A stretch of 64,000 nucleotides of DNA from CAXMRP01 sp965216515 (GTDB lineage Bacteria; Pseudomonadota; Alphaproteobacteria; Rhizobiales; Afifellaceae), in the NCBI GenBank assembly GCA_965216515.1, contig OZ244173.1, positions 248,001 through 312,000 of the forward strand, given 5' to 3'. How positions within the stretch are numbered: position 1 is the first letter of the stretch; the number at the start of each line of letters is the position of its first letter. The notes beneath the pieces were generated by a model. That model saw nothing but the letters and a program-made list of their open reading frames with translations. It ran no database searches and was not told the origin of the DNA. The translations under genes and the position numbers were made by a program. Of the stretch, positions 17,394-25,454 are shown piece after piece.

Positions 17394-17993
17394 TCACGAT
17401 GTCGCTGCCTGAAACGCCGGGCGGGCCGATATCCCCTCGAACCACCGCTCAAGGCCCGGCATCGTCTGGCGCTCATAGGGGAAGTTCAGGCATCGCCCCA
17501 TAATCGGCGCCAAAGCAATGTCGGCAATCGTCAGTTTGCCGAGCGCAACAAATTCATTGCCCTCCAGATGGTCGCTGATGATGTTCATCTGCGCGTGCAG
17601 ATCTTTGATCTGCGCGTCAAATCCCGCCGGTCGTTCCGACGGTTCCTGTTTTGAACCTTTGAATCCGGCCAGGTATCCCGGATTTACCGCCGCAAGCAGA
17701 AAATCCATCCATCTTTCGATCTGGGTTCGCTCAGCCGGCGTGGACGCGGTTAGGGCAGGGGCGTATTGATCGGCAAGATACCGCAGGATTGTATTGCTTT
17801 CCCAAACTACAGTTTTTCCATCGATCAAGGTCGGTACCTTTGATGTCGGGTTCATGCCGACATACTCTGGCGTCTTTGTATTTTCGAACTGGCGTCCATA
17901 GTCCTCACGCTCGTAAGCCGGGCCGCTTTCCTCAAGAAAAAACAGCACTTTCTGGACATTCCCCGATGTTTTTCGACCAAGTAGGCGGATCAT
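17394..17993 (-). CDS. Glutathione S-transferase family protein
   Basis: A 199-residue two-domain GST. The thioredoxin-like domain has SGNVQKVLFFLEE, with the Ser/Asn end of helix 1 that activates glutathione, the cis-Pro in KVPTLIDG and the glutathione-binding WESNTILRYLA. The helical domain has LTIADIALAP. The neighbours include a gentisate-dioxygenase-like cupin, so a glutathione-dependent cis-trans isomerisation of a ring-cleavage product, as in maleylpyruvate isomerases, is a reasonable guess. No isomerase-specific motif can be read with confidence, and detoxification is the alternative. A 258-base gap without a gene separates it from RidA. Confidence 0.85.
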   Translation of the reverse strand: MIRLLGRKTSGNVQKVLFFLEESGPAYEREDYGRQFENTKTPEYVGMNPTSKVPTLIDGKTVVWESNTILRYLADQYAPALTASTPAERTQIERWMDFLLAAVNPGYLAGFKGSKQEPSERPAGFDAQIKDLHAQMNIISDHLEGNEFVALGKLTIADIALAPIMGRCLNFPYERQTMPGLERWFEGISARPAFQAATS

Positions 17994-18251
17994 TTCTGCT
18001 TTTTTCCCCTTGTTGAACTGTGTTTGTCCGGTTGTTGTTTGAGAATTTTGGCCCGCGCGGCTTCAGCAGCCGGCGCGCGCCGATACGCAATCGGCACAGG
18101 TATCGGCCACCGGCACGGCACCGGTATCTTGGCCCGCCCCGAAGCGCATCACCGTCCGCGCCGAAACCGCGGACGCGCACAAAATCAAAGACAGGCCTGC
18201 GGGCTTCGATGCAATCAAGTTCTTTTCCCTCCCTCGTCGAATAACTTAGCT

Positions 18252-18653
18252 TTATTCGGTCAGCGGTTTGTAGATGATCGCATCCATCTCTATCCGCGTG
18301 GAAATAACTGCACGGGCTTCGACTGTCGTGCGCGCCAGTACAGCACCCTCAAAATACTTCTTGAACACTGCGTTGTATCGCCCGAAATCACGGGTATCTT
18401 CCAGATACGTGCAAATACGCACGACATCCTTCAACGTCGCGCCTTCTTCTGCGATCAATCGCTGGATCGCCTCGATCGTTCCCGCCGTTTCGGTTTCGAT
18501 CGACCCGACCATCATGTTTCCGTTTTCGTCTTTGGACACCTGTCCGGAAACGAAAATGTAATCGCCCGCCCGAACCGCCGGATGAAACGGCAGGTTTGGA
18601 TTTTTCTTTCCAAGCGCATAGTGCGGGTTCGAATTTCTATGTTGCTCGCTCAC
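18252..18653 (-). CDS. RidA/YjgF family protein
   Basis: A 133-residue protein of the family that hydrolyses reactive enamines and imines or acts in catabolic deaminations. Family features are the N-terminal LPFHPAVRAGDYIFVSGQV, the central SIETETAGTIEAIQRLI and the C-terminal ARTTVEARA, which contains the usual catalytic Arg, followed by IEMDAI with the acidic residue. Its presence in a catabolic run hints that an imine, aminated or amino-acid-like intermediate is formed, but broad housekeeping roles are also common. It follows the LVIVD gene by about 95 bases. Confidence 0.88.
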   Translation of the reverse strand: MSEQHRNSNPHYALGKKNPNLPFHPAVRAGDYIFVSGQVSKDENGNMMVGSIETETAGTIEAIQRLIAEEGATLKDVVRICTYLEDTRDFGRYNAVFKKYFEGAVLARTTVEARAVISTRIEMDAIIYKPLTE

Positions 18654-18748
18654 TGTTTTGCTCCGTTGGCAGGGACATTTTTGTCATTCGGTGTCTTTGG
18701 TTCTTCCGCGATCTGTCTTTCCGGGATCGATGCCTGAGCATGGGTCGG

Positions 18749-19876
18749 CTAGAAAACCGTTGTTTCAATAATATCGACGCCGTGGTTGCGATCGACCAGA
18801 TAGATGATCCCGCGATCGTCAATGGTTACGTCGTTGGATGACGGCCTGTCCCCGCCGGCCGGCACGTCAGGGGTGAAATGCCCAAGTTCCCGCGGATTGA
18901 ACGGATCGGCAAAATCCACGATCCGCAAGCCCTGGGCAAACCAGGCAAAGGGAACGATGGTTCCGGCCACGCGCTCGGAAGGTTGATGACATCCGGTCAT
19001 CGGTTCCTGGGGGGATCCGTCACCGTGAAGGCCCTCGACCTGCCACGTCGCAATGGGGGTCGGCAGCGTTTCCACCGTAATGTCGTAGACCCAGGTAAAG
19101 GACGGGGCGGCCGGGTAAAGTTTGGCCACATCCTCGTCCGCCACAATCATGATGTCGCGCCCGGCGACAGGTTGCTTGAACGGCAAGCAGGTGTGCGTCG
19201 GGTGGGGGAAGGCGGGGCTGGTGTTAAAACCGCTTATCGGCTTCGGCTTCGACATATCGCAGATATCGAGAATGTAGAATCCGTGGTGCCAATAGCTGAC
19301 ATAAAGCCGTTCACCGCGCCGTATCGGATGATGACATCTTGGCGGCGTCCAGTCATGCCAGGGATACTCCTCGCCGCCGGCCTGCCATTGGCCAGGTATC
19401 CACCAGCGCCCAACCTCTTCGGGATTCGCCGGATCCTGCAGGTCGAGGATCATCACGAAATTGCCGACATATCCATCCTCGGTCGGCGAAATATAGGCGT
19501 ACCGGCCATCAAAATCATATCGATGCACACCCCGGCCGCCGGTGCGCCAATTCGAAATAAGCCGGGGCTCCGAAGGCGTGGACACGTCATAGATTCCAAG
19601 CCCGCCGCCGAATGAAGGGTCGCCGTTTTGCCCGAGCTTTTCATGGTTCACCACCATGATCCCGTCAGACGCGCGCACCTTGTGCGAATGCCAGCCTTCC
19701 GGCATCTCGATGCGGTTCAGGATTTTGGGTTTGCGCGGATCCGCGACATCCACAATGGTCGTTCCCGAAGGACTGCGCATATGCCCGATGAAAAGCGTTG
19801 ATCCGTCGACCCAAACCTGTCCGCCGCCTGCACAGTCAATGTGTGCGAGAAGATTGGTATTCAGTGATCGTCGCAC
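18749..19876 (-). CDS. LVIVD-repeat protein (predicted beta-propeller)
   Basis: About 375 residues made of repeated strands such as GTTIVDVADPRKP, LGIYDVSTPSEP, MILDLQDPANPEE and LRIVDFADPFNPRELG, the pattern of LVIVD-repeat proteins that fold as beta-propellers. Function is unknown for the family; several His, Trp and Cys (for example YPWHDWTPPRCHHP) could bind metal. I place the start at GTG 19876, with AGGAAAG 11 bases upstream. A longer frame reaches 19990, but it would overlap the cupin gene and place a strong hairpin (19909-19936) inside the coding sequence. No obvious signal peptide is seen. It is co-directional with the oxidoreductase genes and probably acts on the same pathway. Confidence 0.8.
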   Translation of the reverse strand: MRRSLNTNLLAHIDCAGGGQVWVDGSTLFIGHMRSPSGTTIVDVADPRKPKILNRIEMPEGWHSHKVRASDGIMVVNHEKLGQNGDPSFGGGLGIYDVSTPSEPRLISNWRTGGRGVHRYDFDGRYAYISPTEDGYVGNFVMILDLQDPANPEEVGRWWIPGQWQAGGEEYPWHDWTPPRCHHPIRRGERLYVSYWHHGFYILDICDMSKPKPISGFNTSPAFPHPTHTCLPFKQPVAGRDIMIVADEDVAKLYPAAPSFTWVYDITVETLPTPIATWQVEGLHGDGSPQEPMTGCHQPSERVAGTIVPFAWFAQGLRIVDFADPFNPRELGHFTPDVPAGGDRPSSNDVTIDDRGIIYLVDRNHGVDIIETTVF

Positions 19877-19908
19877 GTGCCTGCGCTTTCCTGGCTGTGT
19901 GGGAAATA

Positions 19909-19936
19909 CCCGGCGCTCTTTCTGAAAGGCGCCGGG
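19909..19936 (-). terminator. Intercistronic stem-loop after the cupin gene
   Basis: An 8-bp perfect GC-rich stem (CCCGGCGC/GCGCCGGG) is extended by four more pairs past a single bulged base, closing a three-base loop. It lies 8 bases downstream of the cupin stop. On the transcribed strand it is followed by TATTTCCC, only a weak U-tract. It may be a partial terminator or an RNA-stabilising hairpin that sets the cupin:LVIVD expression ratio. Confidence 0.55.
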
Positions 19937-19944
19937 CAACCGGT

Positions 19945-21093
19945 TTAGAGAAGCCGGAGCAAATCTCCCTCGCTTTTCCGCCCCCAGCATTTGTAGAGTT
20001 GGAGCTTTTTCTGAACCGGCGCATCGGTTCCGCCGAAGAGAATCGTTGGCTCGGTCTGGGATCCGTTGACATGCTCAACCCAGCAGCCGCCGGGAATGGC
20101 AATGGTGTCGAACTCCGTCCAGTCGAACCGTTCGCCGTCGATGATGGAGTAGCCGCTGCCCTTGAACGGCGCCAACAGAAGACTTGCCGTTTCCCGTTTC
20201 GGTTCCGTCTTCTCACCGGGTCGGAGCATCTGGATATAGAAGCTGATCGTTTCGAAGACGGGTCCGCCGGTGCGCGGATTCACATAGTCGACAATGATCC
20301 CGTCATGCGGGTCGCCATCGTGATCCATGTGGGCATCCAGGACAGCCTCCATTGCTTCCCACCGATAGACAACCTGAGGTGAGGCGTTGCCGCCGGCACG
20401 GTGATGATCAACAAACCGCGGCAACAAGCCGCCCTGCCCATAGACCAGCTTGGAGTAATCGGCAGGATAGCGGGCAGACTGTTCCTTCTTTTCGACTTCC
20501 TTGCCGTTTTCGATCTCCGTGTAGTTGTGGTGAAATTCCAGGGCATGGAGCATCTCGACCAGCGGAAAATCGAGCACCGACAGGTTGAGCGCACCTTCGT
20601 TGCCGATGCTGCCGAAATTGTGCCAGGCATCGTTTGCCGTCAGAATCAGATCACCGGGGCCGAAGACAACGTTTTCGCCTTCCACGCTGGTGAAGTTTCC
20701 GCCGCCCTCCAGCCCGAACCTGCACGCGCTCGCGGAATGCTTGTGCGGCGGCATGATTTCATCGACGCCGTTGAACCTGTAGGCCGTGTACATTGTCGTG
20801 ACCGATGCACGCCTCGGCGCCAGCCCCGGATTTACCATGACCAGCGATCGGCGGTCGCTGTCCTCCATCGTGACCAGTTCCGCGGCCCGTTTGAGCAACG
20901 GTCCGATGTCGGCATATTTCCAGACCCAGGGGACCGCCTTTTGAGGCGAAAGCAACTGCGCGACCTCGTCATGCGCGACATCCTTTGTCGTCGCCCAGAA
21001 CGGATGCATGTGCGCGGCAAAGACGTCGGAGTGCAGCCCCTTGAGGGCCTCCTGCTTGTTAGCGCCGTGTCCGGTGCTCGCTGATTCGGCCAT
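19945..21093 (-). CDS. Gentisate 1,2-dioxygenase-like bicupin
   Basis: A 382-residue double-cupin protein related to gentisate 1,2-dioxygenase, which cleaves an aromatic diol with a ferrous ion. The first cupin carries the metal site in MPPHKHSASACRFGLEG (His-x-His, then a later His in NDAWHNFG). The second cupin (KTEPKRETASLLLAPF) has lost the His pair, as is usual in this family. The start at ATG 21093 has AAAGGGGG upstream. Operator-like boxes lie just before it. The real substrate may differ from gentisate, since no fumarylpyruvate hydrolase is nearby. It follows the GMC oxidoreductase by about 90 bases. Confidence 0.85.
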   Translation of the reverse strand: MAESASTGHGANKQEALKGLHSDVFAAHMHPFWATTKDVAHDEVAQLLSPQKAVPWVWKYADIGPLLKRAAELVTMEDSDRRSLVMVNPGLAPRRASVTTMYTAYRFNGVDEIMPPHKHSASACRFGLEGGGNFTSVEGENVVFGPGDLILTANDAWHNFGSIGNEGALNLSVLDFPLVEMLHALEFHHNYTEIENGKEVEKKEQSARYPADYSKLVYGQGGLLPRFVDHHRAGGNASPQVVYRWEAMEAVLDAHMDHDGDPHDGIIVDYVNPRTGGPVFETISFYIQMLRPGEKTEPKRETASLLLAPFKGSGYSIIDGERFDWTEFDTIAIPGGCWVEHVNGSQTEPTILFGGTDAPVQKKLQLYKCWGRKSEGDLLRLL

Positions 21094-21145
21094 AATCAAC
21101 CCCCTTTAGGTGTCAAATCGTATGGCAGGTTAACATGGAGAGAAT

Positions 21146-21186
21146 ACCATTATCAATACTATTTTAATTAATGGTTCATTAATGGT
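21146..21186. promoter_or_regulatory. Operator-like boxes before the cupin gene
   Basis: TTAATGGT occurs twice in the same direction, 11 bases apart (AATGGT cores at 21170-21175 and 21181-21186). An inverted ACCATTAT lies at 21146-21153 in an AT-rich stretch that contrasts with the GC-rich surroundings. The same element with the same 11-base spacing occurs before the regulator gene at 22855-22871. The second copy here ends one base before the stop codon of the GMC gene. The probable binder is the GntR/FCD regulator encoded at 22942. Confidence 0.55.
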
Positions 21187-22818
21187 CTAACTTTGGATCT
21201 GGTCGCCGCCGATGTCGGCCTGGATCATATCGGCGGCGCGTTCCGCGACCATGATTACGGCGGCATTGATGTTTCCATTCGGTATCGCGGGGAAAACAGA
21301 CGCATCAACGACACGGAGCGCCTCAAGTCCGTGGACCTTCAAATCCGGACCGACGACGCTGCGCTCATCGGCGGCGGCGCCCATACTGCAAGTTCCGCAG
21401 GGATGGTGGACAGTGATGAGGGTGTTTCGGAAATATGCAAGAACAGCCTCTTTGGACGTGCAATCGGGACCGGGAGCGATCTCCGCCTTTACGAACGGTT
21501 TCATCTCCGCCGATTCCGCCAGCGAACGCGCGATTTCCATACCCTCACTGAGCACCTGGCGGTCATGCGAGGCGGCAAGGAAATTCTGCTTGATCTTGGG
21601 TTGCGCGTTTGGATCTGCTGACCCCAGCGTGACCTCACCGCGCGATTGTGGTTGCGTCAATACGATGCGGGTTGCAAAGCCGTCGGGAAACGGTTTTCGA
21701 AACGGTGCCAGATAGGGCCAGGATGCGAGCGGCGCGGCCGTAAACAGGAACTGGATATCCGGCATATCCGTTGCCAGGCCTGAGCGAAGAAATGCGGTAA
21801 TGCCGCCGGGCACGTCGCCGGAAAATCCTTCGCCGCCAAAATATGTTTTTGCAAGATCGGGAACGATCCGGTCATACCGCATCATCCTGTGAAACGGCCC
21901 TTGTCCGGCGCGGTGGTACATCAGAATAATTGACGGGTGGTCCATGAGATTGGCGCCCACGCCGGGCAGGGGGTTTCGCGTTTCGATATCATGGCGACGA
22001 AGCTCGTCTTCGGGGCCGATGCCGGAAATTTTCAATAATTTCGGTGTATTAACAACGCCCGCCGAAACGATGACCTCGCGCTCGGCGTGGATTTCTTCAA
22101 GGGCGTTGCCGGACTGGACAAGCACCCCGCGGGCCCGTTCGCCGTCAAACAGTATTTCGCGTGCCGTGACGCCGGTGCGGACGGTCAGGTTCTCCCGTTT
22201 GGTGACGGGTCGAAGGTAGGCGTTTGACGTGCTTGCGCGTATTCCCTTTCGAATGGACATCTGCAGGCGCGAGAAACCTTCGCGGTCTTGCGCATTGTAG
22301 TCGTCGGTCCAGCCAAAGGCCGCCTTGCCGGCTTCGCCAAAGGCGTCGACGAGCGGATCGCGATAGCGGCACCGCTGAACATTGATCGGGCCGGATCCGC
22401 CGCGCCACGTGTTTCCGCCACCCTCCCAGCATTCCTGTTTTCTGAAGTAGGGCAGAACCGCCGCGCTGCCCCACGCTTGCTCGCCCGATTCCTCGGCCCA
22501 TTTGTCGTAGACACGGTCGCTGCCGCGAACCCAGGCCATGGCGTTGGTCGACGAACAGCCGCCAACGAGCTTGCCGCGCACGCATTCCACGGCTCGCCCC
22601 TCGACCGCCTCTTCCGGTTCGCAATCATATCCCCAATCGTGACGGCGTTCCTTGAAGACGATGCCCCATCCAAGCGGAATATGGATAAATGGATCGCGGT
22701 CCCATCCGCCCGCCTCGATCAGCAGCACATGGTGGCGGCCATCCGCGCTGAGGCGATTTGCAAGAACGCAGCCAGCCGATCCGGCTCCGATAACGATGTA
22801 ATCAAAGCCGGTGGCCAT
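21187..22818 (-). CDS. GMC-family FAD oxidoreductase (choline/alcohol dehydrogenase-like)
   Basis: A 543-residue flavoprotein of the glucose-methanol-choline family that oxidises an alcohol group. The N-terminal FAD motif is YIVIGAGSAGCVLANRL, the GMC signature 1 region includes GGCSSTNAMAWVRG, and the active-site His lies in TVHHPCGTCSMG; the C-terminal NGNINAAVIMVAERAADMI is also typical. The start at ATG 22818 (MATGFDY) has GGGAG upstream; a TTG at 22863 lies in the operator region and is less likely. It is the first gene of the leftward run and diverges from the GntR-type regulator. Substrate unknown. Confidence 0.9.
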   Translation of the reverse strand: MATGFDYIVIGAGSAGCVLANRLSADGRHHVLLIEAGGWDRDPFIHIPLGWGIVFKERRHDWGYDCEPEEAVEGRAVECVRGKLVGGCSSTNAMAWVRGSDRVYDKWAEESGEQAWGSAAVLPYFRKQECWEGGGNTWRGGSGPINVQRCRYRDPLVDAFGEAGKAAFGWTDDYNAQDREGFSRLQMSIRKGIRASTSNAYLRPVTKRENLTVRTGVTAREILFDGERARGVLVQSGNALEEIHAEREVIVSAGVVNTPKLLKISGIGPEDELRRHDIETRNPLPGVGANLMDHPSIILMYHRAGQGPFHRMMRYDRIVPDLAKTYFGGEGFSGDVPGGITAFLRSGLATDMPDIQFLFTAAPLASWPYLAPFRKPFPDGFATRIVLTQPQSRGEVTLGSADPNAQPKIKQNFLAASHDRQVLSEGMEIARSLAESAEMKPFVKAEIAPGPDCTSKEAVLAYFRNTLITVHHPCGTCSMGAAADERSVVGPDLKVHGLEALRVVDASVFPAIPNGNINAAVIMVAERAADMIQADIGGDQIQS

Positions 22819-22854
22819 CGCCGCGCTCCCACTCAAATCGTCTGCGGCAATAGA

Positions 22855-22886
22855 ACCATTCAAAGACCATTAATGTCAATATGGTT
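22855..22886. promoter_or_regulatory. Operator-like boxes between the GMC gene and its divergent regulator
   Basis: ACCATT occurs at 22855-22860 and 22866-22871, again 11 bases apart. A roughly inverted ATGGT follows at 22881-22885, making an ACCAT/ATGGT palindrome around the second box. The match in sequence and spacing to the boxes at 21146-21186 points to one regulator controlling both promoters and its own gene. Confidence 0.55.
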
Positions 22887-22941
22887 GCATTTTTGGTTAT
22901 GTTGCGGTAGTGACGGGCTGCAACAAGGGGAAAAGACGAAG

Positions 22942-23646
22942 TTGTCTACGCAAAGCACGAAATCGTCGGCGCCGACTGCCGAAGAGCTTAAAGTGATTAT
23001 TTCAGAACTCGTGGCCGAAGACGGCACGCTTCCTCCCGAGCGGGAACTTGTCGACCAGTTCTGCGTGCCCAGGACACGGTTGCGGCGCGCCTTGTCGGAT
23101 ATGCGCGAAGAGGGGTTGCTTCCGCCCGCACAACTTGGCCGGCGAAGCTCACGCGAAAGCGGTCCGCAAATCGAGAGTTTGGTGCGCGTTGCCAATCCAA
23201 ATGACGTCATTGAACTGAGGGTCATGCTGGAGCCCTATTTTGCCCGCCTGGCGGCGCTGAAGGCCTCATCTCTGGAAATCGCGAAAATCAAGCGCGCGGC
23301 GAAAAGCAGTCCGGAAGACGACTATGGCGCGCCGGATATCGCTTTCCACCTGGAAATCGCCAATGCCACGCGAAATTCGCTGGCCCGCGAGTTTTATCGT
23401 GTCCTCCGCAAGGTCGGTGCGGATTCCCGGGTTCGCCTGCCGTCGCTTGTACCCATATGCCCCAAGCGCAGGCAGGAGCGTGACGAAGAGCATATGCGGA
23501 TTGCCAATGCGATCGCGAATCGCGATCCGGATGCCGCCGAAGAAGCCATGCGGGCGCATCTCTTCGCTGTTCAAGCGGTCATCCTGGAGCGCATGTCGCC
23601 CGAACCCAAAACCGGTGCGTCCTATTCTCTGGCCAAGCAGGTTTGA
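22942..23646 (+). CDS. GntR-family transcriptional regulator with FCD domain
   Basis: A 234-residue regulator. The winged helix-turn-helix is in the first 70 residues (LPPERELVDQFCVPRTRLRRALSD..EEGLL). The FCD ligand-binding domain follows, with DVIELRVMLEPYFARLAA, DIAFHLEIANATRN and the metal-contact type EEHMRIANAI plus MRAHL. TTG 22942 is taken as start because AAGGGG sits 11 bases upstream; the open frame extends far upstream over the GMC gene, but no ribosome site supports that. FCD regulators usually sense the carboxylic acid whose catabolism they control, so the ligand is probably an intermediate of the adjacent pathway. Confidence 0.85.
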   Translation: MSTQSTKSSAPTAEELKVIISELVAEDGTLPPERELVDQFCVPRTRLRRALSDMREEGLLPPAQLGRRSSRESGPQIESLVRVANPNDVIELRVMLEPYFARLAALKASSLEIAKIKRAAKSSPEDDYGAPDIAFHLEIANATRNSLAREFYRVLRKVGADSRVRLPSLVPICPKRRQERDEEHMRIANAIANRDPDAAEEAMRAHLFAVQAVILERMSPEPKTGASYSLAKQV

Positions 23647-24341
23647 CGGCACGGCCAGCCGGAAGCGGCCGGGTTGCGACAGTTTGGGCGCCGCCTTAGA
23701 CGCGCAGACGGCATCGAAGGCCTCCGGCCCCATGGCGCCGATGCCTTCAGCCGCGCAGGCCTTGCGCCGCCGATCTGGGCAGGCCGTGCCGCCGATTCCG
23801 GGTTCGCTCCAAAGGACATTGGCCGAAACGGCAGCCTGGCAGGCTTTCGGCCCGCCGATGATTTGCGCCGCACCGAAAGGGCTTTTCTCCATCTTCTCCC
23901 TTAAGGGGAAACAGGCCCGCATCGGATCGAGAGCGTTTCGGGCACGCAGGTCCAGGCGGACCGCTCACCGCGGCCGCGACTTGGCCGGCGGCCCGCGGAT
24001 TGAACACCCCGCCGCCTGTCCGGTGGCCTGCCTTGTTCTTCGATTGACCGGAAGCCGGCGACCCGGCGGCCGGTTTTCGCGAACGGTGCCGGGTGAACAA
24101 TCCGGGCTTTGCCGCAGCCGCGTCGGCATCGCTCTGTCCTGAGGACAACCTGGCAAAGATGGCAAGGGGGCGGGGCGGAACCCGGTCGCCGTTGTGATTT
24201 GCGACACCTGTATCTGCTGATTTGGGGCGGCCACCGGCACCGGGCCGTGGTGTGTTGCGGCCTGTTTTGGCCCGCGGCGTATGCATCGGCATCCCGGATG
24301 ATTTTGACATGCCCATGGCCGGATGCCATTTGACTGCGGCT
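23647..24341. other. About 695-base stretch with no supportable gene
   Basis: This is the longest empty stretch in the window. It is GC-rich, with many GCCGGC-type words and short dyads, for example CGGCC/GGCCG just after the regulator stop. Open frames on both strands (such as the leftward frame 23266-23922) have skewed composition, overlap real genes and show no family features. No tRNA, insertion sequence or terminator with a T-tract is seen. It may hold decayed coding sequence or a long leader of dusA. Confidence 0.5.
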
Positions 24342-25445
24342 ATGGATGCCAACTTCCCGAAACGTCGTGAACCGGAACACCGAAAGGTCGACCGGCGCTT
24401 CGCCGTTGCGCCAATGATGGATTGGACGGATCGGCATTGCCGTTACTTTCATCGACAATTGTCACCGCGCGCGCGGCTTTACACAGAAATGATTACGGCC
24501 GATGCGGTCATGCATGGCGATCGCGATCGATTGTTGGGTTTTGATCCTGTCGAACACCCGGTCGCCGTCCAGCTTGGCGGCAGCGACCCGGCCCGCCTTG
24601 CTGACGCCGCGGAGATTGCGGCGGGGTTCGGCTACGACGAGATCAACCTGAACATCGGCTGCCCATCGGACCGTGTGCAGGCGGGCACGTTCGGCGCTTG
24701 CCTGATGCGCGATCCCGAACTGGTCGGCCGTCTTGTGGCCGAAATGAAGAGCGCCGTCGCGGTTCCCGTCACCGTCAAATGCCGTCTCGGGGTCGACGAG
24801 CAGGACACCGAAATCGCGCTCGATGCGCTCGCCGACGCCGTAGTTGGTGCCGGTTGCGACGGATTGTGGGTCCATGCCCGCAAAGCCTGGTTGGCGGGTT
24901 TGTCGGCAAAGGAAAACCGCAATGTGCCCCCGCTGGATCATGAGAGGGTCGGGCGTCTGAAGGGGCGTCTGCCCGATTGTTTCGTGGGAACCAATGGCGG
25001 CATTGCCGACACCCGCCAGGTCGTCGAATTGCTCGCCCGGGTGGATGGCGTGATGGTCGGTCGCGCCGCCTATCGCCATCCCGAATTTCTTGTTGCCGTC
25101 GACCGGACGCTGGCCGGTCGGGAAAGCCGGGCCGGGAAGGCCGAATCGCCAGAGCCGGCCGGTGAGATCGGCTGGTCGGCGGTGATTGATACGATGATGG
25201 ACTATGCTGCACGGCATGTGGCCGCCGGGGGCCGGCTTTCCTCGGTCACCCGACACATGATCGGCCTTTTCGCCGGGCAGCCCGGCGCACGCCGGTGGCG
25301 GCAGATCCTGACGGAGGAAGCTTGCCGGCCCGGTGCCGGCCCACAGGTTATTCAGCGTGCGTTCGCGGCCATCGAACAGGTGCCCGGATCCGGTGCCCGG
25401 CAAATGGCGGGCGCCGGTACAGCCGTGCCGCAAGGTGCCATCTGA
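24342..25445 (+). CDS. dusA: tRNA-dihydrouridine synthase A
   Basis: This FMN enzyme reduces uridines in the D-loop of tRNAs. DusA-specific features are FAVAPMMDWTDRHCRYF, LYTEMITADAVMHG, the GCPSDRVQAG segment with the catalytic Cys, VTVKCRLGVD, and the DusA hallmark HARKAWLAGLSAKENR. The protein is about 367 residues if it begins at ATG 24342; the frame is open to 24222 and two other ATGs (24309, 24315) are possible because no start has a strong ribosome site. The C-terminal 25 residues after the family core are low in complexity (Gly/Ala/Pro rich). It appears to be monocistronic. Confidence 0.93.
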   Translation: MDANFPKRREPEHRKVDRRFAVAPMMDWTDRHCRYFHRQLSPRARLYTEMITADAVMHGDRDRLLGFDPVEHPVAVQLGGSDPARLADAAEIAAGFGYDEINLNIGCPSDRVQAGTFGACLMRDPELVGRLVAEMKSAVAVPVTVKCRLGVDEQDTEIALDALADAVVGAGCDGLWVHARKAWLAGLSAKENRNVPPLDHERVGRLKGRLPDCFVGTNGGIADTRQVVELLARVDGVMVGRAAYRHPEFLVAVDRTLAGRESRAGKAESPEPAGEIGWSAVIDTMMDYAARHVAAGGRLSSVTRHMIGLFAGQPGARRWRQILTEEACRPGAGPQVIQRAFAAIEQVPGSGARQMAGAGTAVPQGAI

Positions 25446-25454
25446 GCCGCCGGG

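Noticed and set aside
22288..22941. Upstream extension of the GntR regulator frame to 452 residues
   Set aside because: It overlaps the GMC oxidoreductase gene on the other strand, lacks a ribosome site, and the regulator's conserved region begins right after TTG 22942.
23266..23922. A 218-residue leftward frame in the empty stretch after the regulator
   Set aside because: Half of it is antisense to the regulator, and no motif or ribosome site supports it.
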